Of a stretch of 64,000 nucleotides of DNA, positions 34,736 through 43,895 are shown in pieces (position 1 is the stretch's first letter; the number at the start of each line of letters is the position of its first letter). The position numbers and the translations under genes are program-made. The stretch is from JBOCEF01 sp047610385. GTDB taxonomy: Bacteria > Pseudomonadota > Alphaproteobacteria > Rhodobacterales > Rhodobacteraceae. The DNA lies in the NCBI GenBank assembly GCA_047610385.1, contig JBLGAC010000007.1:1-64000 (forward strand), in the 5' to 3' direction. The notes below the pieces were generated by a model. The model ran no database searches. It had not been told where the DNA came from and saw only the letters and a program-made list of their open reading frames with translations.

Positions 34736-35584
34736 ATGACCATCACCCCTTCCCCCCTTCCGTTCGTCAAGATGCACGGGCTCGGCAACGATTTCGTCGT
34801 GCTGGACGCCCGCGACCATGGCCGCCGGGCCACCGCCGCCCTTGCGCGCGCAGTTGGTGACCGCCATCGCGGCGTCGGTTTTGACCAGATGGTCGAGATT
34901 TTGCGCCACCCCGGGCCTGAGGCGGATGCCGAGCTGATCTTTTGGAACGCCGATGGCAGCATCGCTGGCGCCTGCGGCAACGCCACCCGCTGCGTGGCCG
35001 ACCGGTTGATGGCCGAAACAGGCACCCACACCCTGACCCTGCGCACCGCGTTCGGCCTTTTGCGCGCCCTGCGCCGCGAAGATGGCATCGTCGCGGTCAA
35101 TATGGGCCTGCCGGAATTTGAATGGGCGCGCGTGCCCTTGGCCGAAGCTTGCGACACCGCCGCCCTGCCCTTGCCGGGCGCGCCGGGCGCGGCCTCCATG
35201 GGCAACCCCCATTGCGTGTTCTGGGTCGATGATGCTGAGGCGACCGATCCCGCGGTTCATGGCCCGGAATGGGAGACGAACGCCCTGTTCCCCCAAAAGA
35301 CCAATGTGGAATTCGTTCAGGTCCTGTCCCCCGACCACATCCGCATGCGGGTGTGGGAGCGCGGCGCGGGCGTCACACTTGCCTGCGGGTCGGGCGCCTG
35401 CGCCGCCGTGGCCGCAGGCGCGCGTCGCGGTCTGCACGGGCGGCGCGCCACCGTGACCCTGGATGGCGGCGAGCTTGAGATTGACTGGCGCGCCGATGGC
35501 ATCTGGATGGCCGGGGCCACGGCGCTGACCTTCGAGGGCGCGCTGTCGGCCCCGTTCCTGCTGGCGATCGGATACACCGGATGA
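34736..35584 (+). CDS. dapF: Diaminopimelate epimerase
   Basis: A 282-residue enzyme converting LL- to meso-diaminopimelate for peptidoglycan and lysine synthesis in the cytoplasm. FVKMHGLGNDFVVLD opens the fold. The two catalytic Cys are in NADGSIAGACGNATRC near residue 75-90 and in VTLACGSGACAAVAAG near 216-231. Length is standard. The start at 34736 has only a weak ribosome-binding site. Its stop overlaps the mtaB start by ATGA, so the two are translationally coupled. Confidence 0.96.
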   Translation: MTITPSPLPFVKMHGLGNDFVVLDARDHGRRATAALARAVGDRHRGVGFDQMVEILRHPGPEADAELIFWNADGSIAGACGNATRCVADRLMAETGTHTLTLRTAFGLLRALRREDGIVAVNMGLPEFEWARVPLAEACDTAALPLPGAPGAASMGNPHCVFWVDDAEATDPAVHGPEWETNALFPQKTNVEFVQVLSPDHIRMRVWERGAGVTLACGSGACAAVAAGARRGLHGRRATVTLDGGELEIDWRADGIWMAGATALTFEGALSAPFLLAIGYTG

Positions 35585-36891
35585 CTGCGCCTTCGGACAT
35601 GCTTGATGATGACGACAACGCCGCCCCCCTCGGCACGCCGGTGTTCGAAACCTTTGGCTGCCGCCTGAACGCCTATGAGACTGAGGCGATGAAGGAATTG
35701 GTGGCTGAGGCAGGCATTGAAAACGCCGTCATCGTCAACACTTGCGCCGTGACCGCCGAGGCCGTGCGTCAGGCCCGCCAGCGCATCCGCCGCCTGCGCC
35801 GCGACAACCCGAACGCCAAGCTGATCGTCACCGGATGCGCCGCGCAGACAGAACCTGAGACCTTCGCGAAGATGGGCGAAGTGGATCTGGTGCTCGGCAA
35901 TTTGGAAAAGATGCAGCCTGCGGCCTGGGCGAAAATCGCCAAAGGCCCCGATTTCATTGGTGAGACGGAAAAGATCGTCGTTGATGACATCATGGCCGCG
36001 ACTGAAACCGCCGGGCACCTGATCGACGGTTTCGGCACCCGCGCGCGCGCCTATGTGCAGGTGCAGAACGGCTGCGATCATCGCTGCACGTTCTGCATCA
36101 TTCCTTACGGGCGCGGAAATTCGCGGTCGGTCCCCGCCGGGGTCGTGGTTGAACAGATCAAGCGGCTGGTGGATCGCGGCTATAACGAAGTCGTGCTGAC
36201 CGGCGTCGATATGACATCATGGGGCGCGGATCTGCCTGGCACCCCGCCCTTGGGCGATCTGGTGCAGCGCATCCTGAAGCTGGTCCCGGACCTGCCACGG
36301 CTGCGGATTTCATCGATCGATTCCATTGAGGTCGATCCGGCGTTGCTGGAGGCCGTGGCGTCGGCCCCCCGCCTGATGCCGCACCTGCACCTGAGCCTTC
36401 AGGCCGGGGATGACATGATCCTGAAACGTATGAAGCGGCGCCACTTGCGCGACGACGCGATCCGGTTCTGCGCTGACGTGCGCAAGGCCCGCCCAGACAT
36501 CGTGTTCGGCGCCGACATCATCGCGGGCTTCCCCACGGAAACCGAGGCGATGTTCGAGAACTCGCTGAAGCTGGTGGCCGATTGTGGCCTGACTTGGCTG
36601 CACGTCTTTCCGTATTCGTCGCGCAAGGGCACCCCCGCCGCCCGCATGCCGCAGCTTGAAAAAGCCGTGGTGAAGGACCGCGCCGCGCGCTTGCGCGCTG
36701 TCGGCGACGCGGCGCGGGCGAAGTATCTGGCCGCGCAGGTCGGCACGACCCATCGCGCGATCATGGAAAAGCCGCGTCTGGGGCGGGCGGAAAGCTTTGC
36801 GGAAGTTGTGTTTGGTGAAGATCGCACGGTTGGCAATGTTGTCGACGTGGCTATAGTCGGCGTGGAAAGCGGGCGTCTGATCGGCACCTGA
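35581..36891 (+). CDS. mtaB: tRNA t6A37 methylthiotransferase MtaB
   Basis: A 436-residue radical-SAM enzyme that adds the methylthio group to t6A at position 37 of tRNA. The N-terminal MTTase domain has Cys in TFGCRLN, NTCAVTAEAVRQ and VTGCAAQ, which bind one iron-sulfur cluster. The radical-SAM triad is in QNGCDHRCTFCIIPYGRG near residue 160. A C-terminal TRAM-like tail follows. MtaB rather than MiaB is indicated by CRLN and CAVTAEA. It is coupled to dapF, a common alphaproteobacterial arrangement. Confidence 0.94.
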   Translation: MTAPSDMLDDDDNAAPLGTPVFETFGCRLNAYETEAMKELVAEAGIENAVIVNTCAVTAEAVRQARQRIRRLRRDNPNAKLIVTGCAAQTEPETFAKMGEVDLVLGNLEKMQPAAWAKIAKGPDFIGETEKIVVDDIMAATETAGHLIDGFGTRARAYVQVQNGCDHRCTFCIIPYGRGNSRSVPAGVVVEQIKRLVDRGYNEVVLTGVDMTSWGADLPGTPPLGDLVQRILKLVPDLPRLRISSIDSIEVDPALLEAVASAPRLMPHLHLSLQAGDDMILKRMKRRHLRDDAIRFCADVRKARPDIVFGADIIAGFPTETEAMFENSLKLVADCGLTWLHVFPYSSRKGTPAARMPQLEKAVVKDRAARLRAVGDAARAKYLAAQVGTTHRAIMEKPRLGRAESFAEVVFGEDRTVGNVVDVAIVGVESGRLIGT

Positions 36892-36912
36892 ACAGAGACT
36901 CGGGAGACTTCC

Positions 36913-37656
36913 TTGGTCAATCGCCTTTTCGCTGCTTCTTTGGCCGTGACGCTTCTTGCCGTGTCCGCGTGCTCCGAAGCTCCCGCAGTCCGCGTGATGG
37001 CCTTGCTGGAAAAGTTGCACGACGGAGGGGGAGCGGTCGGAACCCATCTCGTTTCGCTTTCAGGCTGCCAGCTCGACATTTCCACAAGCCGCGCATTGCC
37101 CGAAGACGGGCAAATTGGCGGCGGCCTCACGCAATCCGCGACCCGTTTCGACCTTACCCTCTATAACTTGCGCAAAGCGGGCTTTCGCAAACTGCCGTCG
37201 GACGTGAATCAGCTCGAATTTCAGCAACGCCCGGTCTCGGCAGCCATGCTCGATCAGGCCGAGACGTTCCTGGCCGGCGCGCCGCTGGGCGGAGCGGCTG
37301 CGCAGATTGACCGCAAGGCCATCCGCAAGCTACTTGCGCAGCCGAACGGGCGACTCACGACGCAGTTGATGATCATGATGCCGCAGGATGGAAGCACGCC
37401 GCCCCTGCACGAAGACGGACCGGCCTTTCACCACTATTTTGAACGCTTGCGCGATGTGCCCGCGCCATTTTCCATTGCCATGACAGCGGTTTGGATTTCC
37501 TCGGACAAAAGGCCGTCGCCTGAAACGCTGCTGACCGGTTCAACCATGTTCCCGTCGCCGATGGCGTTTCGGATGCAATCGGAGGAGGATGCGAAAGCGT
37601 TGTTCGACGCGCTGGCTGAACACAGCGCCGCGGAATGCCCCGCTGCGCTGCGCTAG
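36913..37656 (+). CDS. Predicted lipoprotein of unknown function
   Basis: A 247-residue protein read from a TTG at 36913, with GGGAGA upstream. The N-terminus is a lipoprotein signal with lipobox LLAVSAC near residue 20, so the mature Cys would be lipidated and attached to the cell envelope. The rest is a mixed globular region with no domain I recognise; it contains only one further Cys pair candidate (SGCQLD and AAECPAAL). It sits between mtaB and ftsY on the same strand and may be co-transcribed with them. Confidence 0.7.
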   Translation: MVNRLFAASLAVTLLAVSACSEAPAVRVMALLEKLHDGGGAVGTHLVSLSGCQLDISTSRALPEDGQIGGGLTQSATRFDLTLYNLRKAGFRKLPSDVNQLEFQQRPVSAAMLDQAETFLAGAPLGGAAAQIDRKAIRKLLAQPNGRLTTQLMIMMPQDGSTPPLHEDGPAFHHYFERLRDVPAPFSIAMTAVWISSDKRPSPETLLTGSTMFPSPMAFRMQSEEDAKALFDALAEHSAAECPAALR

Positions 37657-37729
37657 CCCAACCCTTCCAAACCCTGCCGCCAGCGGCTATGTCCCGAACA
37701 CGCCCCCAAAACGTGCGGAGACCGCCCCC

Positions 37730-38764
37730 ATGTCCTTTTTCGGCAAGCTCAAGCAGCGCCTGACGCGCTCATCCTCCAAGCTCGGGGAAGGGTTGGATGC
37801 GATCATTGAGGATGGCACTGCGCCTGAGGCCCCCGCTGCGGCCATCCCCGCACCGCAGCCGCCCGCCGCCAAGCCCAGCTTGCTGCGCCGTCTGGTCAGT
37901 GGTGGCGGCAGCGACAGTGCCCCGGCAGAACCGCGCCGGGTGCTGGATGATGCGATGCTGGAGCAGCTCGAAGAACTGCTGATCACCGCCGACATGGGGG
38001 TTGAGACCTCAATGAAGGTCGCCGCCAATATTGCTGAGGGGCGGATGGGCCGCCGGGTGTCGGGCAGTGAAATGCGCGGGCTGCTGGCCAAGGAAATCGC
38101 GGGCATTCTGGAACCCGTCGCTCGCCCCCTGCCCTTGACCGGCCAAAAGCCGCAAGTGGTGCTGGTGGTCGGGGTCAATGGCTCTGGCAAGACCACCACC
38201 ATCGGCAAGCTGGCCAGCCAGCTAAAGGGCGCCGGGAAACATGTGGTCATCGCGGCAGGCGACACGTTCCGCGCCGCGGCGGTCGAACAGCTTCAGATCT
38301 GGGGAGAGCGCGCGGGCTGCACCGTGCTGACCGCGCCTGAGGGGTCGGACCCGGCATCGTTGGCCTTTGACTCCATGGTTCAGGCTGAGAAGGAAGGCGC
38401 CGATCTGCTGCTGATCGACACTGCAGGGCGGCTGCAAAACCGCACCGACCTGATGCAGGAGCTGGAGAAGATCGTTCGCGTCATTCGCAAAAAAGACCCC
38501 ACCGCGCCCCATTCCACGTTGCTGGTGCTGGATGCCACCACCGGCCAGAACGCGCTGGTGCAGGCTGAGATATTCTCAAAGATCGCCAATGTGACCGGGC
38601 TGGTGATGACCAAGCTGGACGGCACCGCCAAGGGCGGCGTGCTGGTGGCGCTGGCCGACCGCTTCGGCCTGCCGATCCATGCCATCGGGGTCGGAGAGCA
38701 GATCGACGACCTGTCCCCCTTTGACCCCGATGAATTCGCCGCCGCCCTGACCGGAACCGCCTGA
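37730..38764 (+). CDS. ftsY: Signal recognition particle receptor FtsY
   Basis: A 344-residue SRP GTPase. The short acidic/Pro-Ala N-terminal A domain (about residues 1-65) precedes an N domain (LDDAMLEQLEELLITADMG) and the G domain with GVNGSGKTTTIGKLA near 142, DTAGRLQNRTDL near 226 and TKLDGTAKGGVL near 288. It docks ribosome-SRP complexes at the inner membrane. The ATG at 37730 begins MSFFGKLKQRL, typical for the family. A hairpin follows at 38784. Confidence 0.96.
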   Translation: MSFFGKLKQRLTRSSSKLGEGLDAIIEDGTAPEAPAAAIPAPQPPAAKPSLLRRLVSGGGSDSAPAEPRRVLDDAMLEQLEELLITADMGVETSMKVAANIAEGRMGRRVSGSEMRGLLAKEIAGILEPVARPLPLTGQKPQVVLVVGVNGSGKTTTIGKLASQLKGAGKHVVIAAGDTFRAAAVEQLQIWGERAGCTVLTAPEGSDPASLAFDSMVQAEKEGADLLLIDTAGRLQNRTDLMQELEKIVRVIRKKDPTAPHSTLLVLDATTGQNALVQAEIFSKIANVTGLVMTKLDGTAKGGVLVALADRFGLPIHAIGVGEQIDDLSPFDPDEFAAALTGTA

Positions 38765-38783
38765 GCCTGCGCATACCGGGTTT

Positions 38784-38809
38784 GCCCCGCGCGGGCGTTG
38801 ACGCGGGGC
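38784..38809 (+). terminator. GC hairpin after ftsY
   Basis: Arms GCCCCGCG and CGCGGGGC with a loop of about 10 bases, followed by CGTTTCAC. It lies 20 bp beyond the stop. The T-run is short, so termination is probable but not certain. Confidence 0.55.
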
Positions 38810-38885
38810 CGTTTCACATGCGAACGAAATTGCGCGCGGGACGCTTCTGATCCCGGCCCCGATCCAAGCGCTGAGGCCCGCACGC

Positions 38886-39785
38886 ATGTCCGACTATATC
38901 CTTTTGATCGAAGGCACGCCTGCGGGCGCGCAGCTGGCGATGATCCTGGCGCTGGTGTCGGCGCTGGCCCATGCCAGCTTTGGCGCGCTGCAAAAGGGGC
39001 GCCATGATCCGTGGCTGTCGCGCGGTGCGATTGACGCCTGTTATTGCATCATCGCGCTGCCGCTGGCGCTGACGCTGGTGCCCTTGCCCGACGCAAACCT
39101 GTGGTGGGCGCTGGCGGGGGCATGGGCGCTGCATGTGGTCTATAAAACCTTGCAGGCCATGGCGTACACCCGCGGCGCCTATACCGTGGTTTATCCGGTT
39201 GCGCGCGGCACCGGGCCGCTGGCCACGGTGGCGCTGGCGACGGTGGTGTTCGCGGAACATTTCACCCCCGGCCAATGGGGCGGCGTCGCGCTGCTGTCGG
39301 GCGCAATCATGGCGCTGGCGGCGGTGAACATGCGCGGCCATCCACTGGGTTGGCGCGACATGGCGCCGGCGCTGGGGCTGGCGGTGCTGACCGGGGGCAT
39401 GATCGCGGTCTACACCACCTATGACGCGTGGGGCATCCGGCTGGCCGCAGATCCGTTCACGTTTCTGCTGTGGTTTTTCGTGATCGACGGCTGGACCTTT
39501 CCGCTGATTGCCTTGGTGCGCCTGCGCCGCAGCGGCCAGCGGCCCGAATTTGCGCCGCTGCTGGTACGGGGCGTCGCGGGGGCGCTGATCGCGTTCATGT
39601 CGTTTGGCGCGGTGATGCTGGCCACACGACTCGATAAGGTTGGTGAGGCGGCGGCGCTGCGCGAGACCTCGGTGATCTTTGCCGCCGCGATCGGCTGGGC
39701 GTTTCTGGGCGAAAAGGTCGGGCCACTGCGCACCGCCCTGATGGGCGTGATCGCGCTTGGTGCGGTGCTGGTTGAATTTGGCTGA
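38886..39785 (+). CDS. EamA/DMT-family transporter
   Basis: A 299-residue protein with about ten hydrophobic helices in two halves, each an EamA-type repeat (residues about 15-145 and 160-298). The end of the second repeat, LRETSVIFAAAIGWAFLGEKVGPLRTALMGVIALGAVLVEFG, is the typical DMT pattern. It is an inner-membrane exporter of small metabolites, but the substrate cannot be predicted. It follows ftsY in the same direction after the hairpin. Confidence 0.85.
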   Translation: MSDYILLIEGTPAGAQLAMILALVSALAHASFGALQKGRHDPWLSRGAIDACYCIIALPLALTLVPLPDANLWWALAGAWALHVVYKTLQAMAYTRGAYTVVYPVARGTGPLATVALATVVFAEHFTPGQWGGVALLSGAIMALAAVNMRGHPLGWRDMAPALGLAVLTGGMIAVYTTYDAWGIRLAADPFTFLLWFFVIDGWTFPLIALVRLRRSGQRPEFAPLLVRGVAGALIAFMSFGAVMLATRLDKVGEAAALRETSVIFAAAIGWAFLGEKVGPLRTALMGVIALGAVLVEFG

Positions 39786-40098
39786 CGCCGAGGCACGCTC
39801 AGACCCATCCCAGGCTTGAGGCATGCGGATGCGGCGCCCCGGCAGCGCCACCCACCATACGGAAACCCATGCCATTTTGGCGCAAGTCAGCAAGCCCATC
39901 CCTATGAAAATGCTTGGCATTTTGCGCCAATCGGAGGGACAATCCCGCGGCCCGCGCCATGCCGTTACGGCAAGGTCCGGTCAATTCTTGACTTGTTGAT
40001 CAAGGGCCGGTCAGTGTTACGCGGCAATGACGAAAAGCCGCGCGCTGCGGCGTGACGGCTTCACCAAAAAACTTCTTTAACGGGGAAGGCAAAAAACT
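39786..40098 (+). promoter_or_regulatory. Promoter region of the Dpp operon with a spaced inverted repeat
   Basis: A 313-bp gap before dppA. TTGGCGCAA at 39877-39885 and its reverse complement TTGCGCCAA at 39922-39930 lie with centres 45 bp apart, a spacing close to four helix turns that could suit a dimeric or tetrameric regulator. TTGACT at 39988-39993 is a possible -35 box; no good -10 box is seen at the normal distance. The dppA ribosome-binding site GGGGAAGG lies nine bases before its ATG. Confidence 0.45.
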
Positions 40099-41691
40099 AT
40101 GAAAATGAAAAACGCTCTGGCCACCGGCATGTTGATGGCCGCCCTCTGCGCTGGCGGCGCATCGGCAAAGACACTGGTTTATTGCTCGGAAGGGTCGCCC
40201 GAAGGGTTCGACCCCGCGCTGTTCACCGCAGGCACCACGTTCGATGCGTCATCGCACCCGATTTTCAACCGTCTGGTTGAATTCAAGACCGGCACCACGG
40301 TGGTGGTTCCCGGCCTCGCGGAAAGCTGGGAAGCGTCCGCCGACGGCATGGAATACACGTTCCGCCTGCGCAAAGGCGTGAAGTTCCATTCCTCGGACAG
40401 CTTTGCCCCGACCCGCGATTTCAACGCTGACGATGTGATCTTTTCATTCGACCGCCAGCGTCTGGACGATCATCCGATGCACGCTGCCTCAGGCGGCACC
40501 TGGGAATATTTCGACGCGATGTCGATGACCTCGCTGATCAAGGAAATCGTGAAGGTCGACGATCACACCGTCAAATTCGTGCTCACGCGCCCTGAGGCGC
40601 CGATGATCGCGAACCTGGCGATGGATTTCGCGTCGATCCAGTCGGCGGAATATGGCACCCAGCTGGCCGCGGCCGGCACGCCTGAGCTGCTGAACCAGGC
40701 GCCGATCGGCACTGGCCCGTTCACCTTCGTCGCCTATCAAAAAGACGCGGTGATCCGCTACGCTGCCAACGCCGACTATTGGGCCGGCGCCTCGCCGATC
40801 GACAACTTGGTGTTCGCCATCACGCCCGACGCGTCGGTGCGCTACCAAAAGCTGAAGGCTGGGGAATGCCACATCGTGCCCTATCCCAACCCCGCCGACA
40901 TCGCGGCGATGAAGGCCGACCCCGCCATCACGATGCTTGAGCAGGAAGGCCTGAACGTCGGCTATCTGGCCTACAACACCCAGGTCGCGCCGTTCGACAA
41001 TCCCAAGGTCCGCAAGGCCCTGAACATGGCGATCGACAAGCAGTCGATCATCGACGTGGTGTTCCAGGGCGCCGGTGAGATCGCCAAGAACCCGATCCCG
41101 CCCACGATCTGGTCCTATGACGAAACCACCGTCGACGATCCCTATGATCCCGAAGCCGCCAAAGCGATGCTGGCCGCTGAGGGCGTCACCGATCTGTCCA
41201 TGAAAATCTGGGCAATGCCGGTGCAGCGCCCCTACAACCCCAATGCGCGCCGCATGGCCGAACTGATGCAGGCTGATTACGCCAAAATCGGCGTGACGGT
41301 TGAAATCGTGTCCTATGAATGGGGCGAGTATCTGAGCCGCTCCAAGGACCTGGATCGCGACGGCGCGGTGCTGCTGGGCTGGACCGGGGACAATGGTGAT
41401 CCCGACAACTTCCTCGCGGTTCTGCTGGGCTGCGATGCGGTGGGCGGATCGAACCGCGCGCAGTGGTGCAACGCCGATTTCGACGCGCTGGTTCAGAAGG
41501 CCAAGATTGTGTCGGATCCCGCCGAGCGCACCAAGCTGTATGAGCAGGCGCAGGCCGTGTTCAAGGATCAGGCACCGTGGGCGACCATCGCGCATTCGGT
41601 TGTCTACATGGCGGTCAACCCCGCTGTGACCGGCTACAAGGTCCACCCGCTGGGCGGCCACATCTTCTATGGCGTCGATCTCACCAACTGA
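40099..41691 (+). CDS. dppA: ABC transporter substrate-binding protein, dipeptide type
   Basis: A 530-residue family-5 extracellular solute-binding protein. The signal peptide covers about residues 1-23 (MKNALATGMLMAALCAGGASA). The mature start TLVYCSEGSPEGFDPALFT resembles DppA. Family hallmarks include FNRLVEFKTG, LAESWEASADGMEYTFRLRKGVKFH near residue 73-97 and LLGWTGDNGDPDNFLAVLLGCDA near 430. It binds dipeptides or similar oligopeptides in the periplasm and feeds DppBCDF encoded downstream. A strong hairpin separates it from the rest of the operon. Confidence 0.92.
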   Translation: MKMKNALATGMLMAALCAGGASAKTLVYCSEGSPEGFDPALFTAGTTFDASSHPIFNRLVEFKTGTTVVVPGLAESWEASADGMEYTFRLRKGVKFHSSDSFAPTRDFNADDVIFSFDRQRLDDHPMHAASGGTWEYFDAMSMTSLIKEIVKVDDHTVKFVLTRPEAPMIANLAMDFASIQSAEYGTQLAAAGTPELLNQAPIGTGPFTFVAYQKDAVIRYAANADYWAGASPIDNLVFAITPDASVRYQKLKAGECHIVPYPNPADIAAMKADPAITMLEQEGLNVGYLAYNTQVAPFDNPKVRKALNMAIDKQSIIDVVFQGAGEIAKNPIPPTIWSYDETTVDDPYDPEAAKAMLAAEGVTDLSMKIWAMPVQRPYNPNARRMAELMQADYAKIGVTVEIVSYEWGEYLSRSKDLDRDGAVLLGWTGDNGDPDNFLAVLLGCDAVGGSNRAQWCNADFDALVQKAKIVSDPAERTKLYEQAQAVFKDQAPWATIAHSVVYMAVNPAVTGYKVHPLGGHIFYGVDLTN

Positions 41692-41699
41692 CGCGGCAA

Positions 41700-41727
41700 G
41701 GGGGCGGGGCCGCAAGGCCTCGCCCCC
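41700..41727 (+). terminator. GNRA-capped hairpin after dppA
   Basis: Stem of 12 pairs, GGGGGCGGGGCC with GGCCTCGCCCCC (one G-U pair), closed by GCAA, starting 8 nt after the dppA stop. No T-run follows. It probably stabilises the dppA message or attenuates the downstream genes. Confidence 0.72.
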
Positions 41728-41793
41728 ATCCACATCCACGCCCCGATCCTGCCAGCCCGCTTTCGCCAGCGTTCCATCGGAGCTTTGCGGCCC

Positions 41794-42888
41794 ATGACCG
41801 ACCGATATTCCCAATTCCGGACCCTTGCACGCGACCTTGGCGTCGACGCCGTCGCGCTGGTCCCGGGGCCGAATTTCACCAGATTGTTCAAAACCTCGTT
41901 CGGCAGCCATGAACGCCCGCTGCTGGCGCTGATCCCGGCAACAGGCCCGCCCGCCGCAATCGTGCCGGAGCTGGAGCTGCTGTCCTTCGACAAGCTGGGC
42001 TTTGAAGGCCCGGTGTTTTCATGGCGCGACCAGACCGGCTATGCCGATGCGTTCAAGGCCTTGGCCGCGCATATGAAGCTGGGTGCCATTGCTGTTGAGG
42101 GCCAAGTGATGCGGGTGTTCGTGCATCACGCGCTGACCTTAGCTTATCCGGGGCTAGAGCTGCGCGATGCTGAGACCGCCATTTCCGGCCTGCGCCTGTG
42201 CAAGACAGATGACGAGATCGCCGCGCTTGAAGCCGCCATCGCCATTTCTGAGGCCGCGTTGGCCGAAACGCTGGACGCCGTGCGCGTCGGAATGACTGAG
42301 ACCGACGTGCAGGCCCGCCTGACCGCCGCGCTGTTCGCCCATGGCGCAGATGACCTGGCCTTTGGGCCGATCGTGGCGGCGGCCGATAATTCCGCAATGC
42401 CCCACGCCCATGCCCGCAGCGATTATGCGATCAAGGCCGGTGACGCGCTGCTGCTGGATTTCGGCGCGCGCAAGGGCGGGCTGTGCGCCGACATCACCCG
42501 CACCGTGTTCGTCGGCGACCCCAGCGCCCGCGACGCCGATGTCTACGCCACCGTGCTGGCCGCCAACCTTGCGGGCCACGCCGCCACCGTGCCCGGCGCC
42601 ACCGCCCATGATGTGGACGACGCGGTGACCGGCGTGCTGGAGGCGTCTGCCTTCGCCCAATACATCCGCACCAAGACCGGCCACGGCCTTGGCCGCGACG
42701 TGCATGAGGCACCCTACATCATGCGCGGCAACCATCAGGTTCTGACCCCCGGCATGGTGTTCACCAATGAGCCAGGGCTTTACATCCCCAGCGCCCTTGG
42801 CGTGCGGATCGAAGACGACATGCTGGTCACGCCATCTGGCGCGCGGTCCCTGACCCGCTTCCCCACAACCCTTATGGTGGTTGGCTGA
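41794..42888 (+). CDS. M24-family Xaa-Pro-type peptidase within the Dpp operon
   Basis: A 364-residue protein with the creatinase/prolidase N-domain and the M24 pita-bread domain. Metal-ligand regions are visible: LLLDFGARKGGLCADITRTVFVG (two Asp) near residue 215-237, GHGLGRDVHEAPYI (His) near 296, TNEPGLYIP (Glu) near 325 and GVRIEDDMLV (Glu) near 337. It likely cleaves imported peptides with proline, or a related amide, in the cytoplasm. It lies between dppA and dppB and its TGA overlaps the dppB ATG by one base. A TTG at 41785 was judged less likely. Confidence 0.87.
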   Translation: MTDRYSQFRTLARDLGVDAVALVPGPNFTRLFKTSFGSHERPLLALIPATGPPAAIVPELELLSFDKLGFEGPVFSWRDQTGYADAFKALAAHMKLGAIAVEGQVMRVFVHHALTLAYPGLELRDAETAISGLRLCKTDDEIAALEAAIAISEAALAETLDAVRVGMTETDVQARLTAALFAHGADDLAFGPIVAAADNSAMPHAHARSDYAIKAGDALLLDFGARKGGLCADITRTVFVGDPSARDADVYATVLAANLAGHAATVPGATAHDVDDAVTGVLEASAFAQYIRTKTGHGLGRDVHEAPYIMRGNHQVLTPGMVFTNEPGLYIPSALGVRIEDDMLVTPSGARSLTRFPTTLMVVG

Positions 42889-43895
42889 TGCTCAGATATT
42901 TTCTGTCGCGGCTTCTGACGTTCCTGCCGACATTCTTTGGCGTGACGCTGATTTCATTTTCCTTCATCCGGATGCTGCCCGGCGATCCGATTGAGGTGAT
43001 GGCAGGCGAACGCGGCGTGTCCCCCGAACGACATGCGGAGATGAGCGCCGCGCTCGGCTATGACAGGCCATTGCTGGAGCAGTATTTCAACTATCTGTGG
43101 GACGTGCTGAACGGCGATCTTGGCCAAAGCTTTGTAACCAAAAAACCCGTCTGGGATGAATTTTTTGCGCTGTTCCCCGCCACGTTGGAGCTGTCGATCT
43201 GCGCGATGATCTTTGCCGTGGCGCTGGGGCTGCCCGCAGGGGTGATTGCGGCGGTGAATCGCGGCAAGTTCTTTGACCGCGCGTTGATGACCACGGCGCT
43301 GATCGGATATTCCATGCCGATCTTTTGGTGGGCGCTGCTGCTGATCATCGTGATGTCCGGCACGCTGGGGCTGACCCCGGTGTCGGGCCGCATCAGCTTG
43401 TTGTATTACTTCCCCGACACCACCGGGTTCATGCTGATCGACAGCGCGCTGTCGGGCGAAAAAGGCGCGTTCAAATCGGCGGTCATGCACCTGATCTTGC
43501 CGACCATCGTGCTGGGCACCATTCCGCTGGCGGTGATCGCGCGGCAGACCCGCTCTGCAATGCTTGAGGTGTTGAGCGAAGATTACATCCGCACCGCCAA
43601 GGCCAAGGGCCTGTCGCCCACGCGCGTGAACATGGTGCATGCGCTGCGCAATGCGCTGATCCCGGTGATCACCGTGATCGGGCTGTCGGTGGGAACGCTG
43701 CTGGCAGGCGCGATCCTGACTGAGACGATCTTTTCTTGGCCGGGCATCGGCAAGTGGATGGTCGACAGCATTTTCCGCCGCGACTATCCGGTCGTCCAAG
43801 GCGGGCTGCTGTTGATCGCCGTGATGGTGATGGTGGTGAACCTGTCGGTGGATGTCCTTTACGGCTTCATCAATCCCAAGATCAGGAAACGCTGA
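42888..43895 (+). CDS. dppB: Dipeptide ABC transporter permease
   Basis: A 335-residue inner-membrane permease with six predicted helices. MLRYFLSRLLTFLPTFFGVTLISF is the standard DppB start, and the EAA-type loop that contacts the ATPase is at SEDYIRTAKAKGLSPTRVNMVHALRNALIPVITVIG near residue 225-260. It is coupled to the peptidase upstream and to dppC downstream, both by one-base stop/start overlaps. It pairs with DppC to form the channel. Confidence 0.93.
   Translation: MLRYFLSRLLTFLPTFFGVTLISFSFIRMLPGDPIEVMAGERGVSPERHAEMSAALGYDRPLLEQYFNYLWDVLNGDLGQSFVTKKPVWDEFFALFPATLELSICAMIFAVALGLPAGVIAAVNRGKFFDRALMTTALIGYSMPIFWWALLLIIVMSGTLGLTPVSGRISLLYYFPDTTGFMLIDSALSGEKGAFKSAVMHLILPTIVLGTIPLAVIARQTRSAMLEVLSEDYIRTAKAKGLSPTRVNMVHALRNALIPVITVIGLSVGTLLAGAILTETIFSWPGIGKWMVDSIFRRDYPVVQGGLLLIAVMVMVVNLSVDVLYGFINPKIRKR

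Noticed and set aside
40489..41910. 473-codon minus-strand frame opposite dppA
   Set aside because: His/Gly/Asp-rich shadow translation of a clear solute-binding protein gene.
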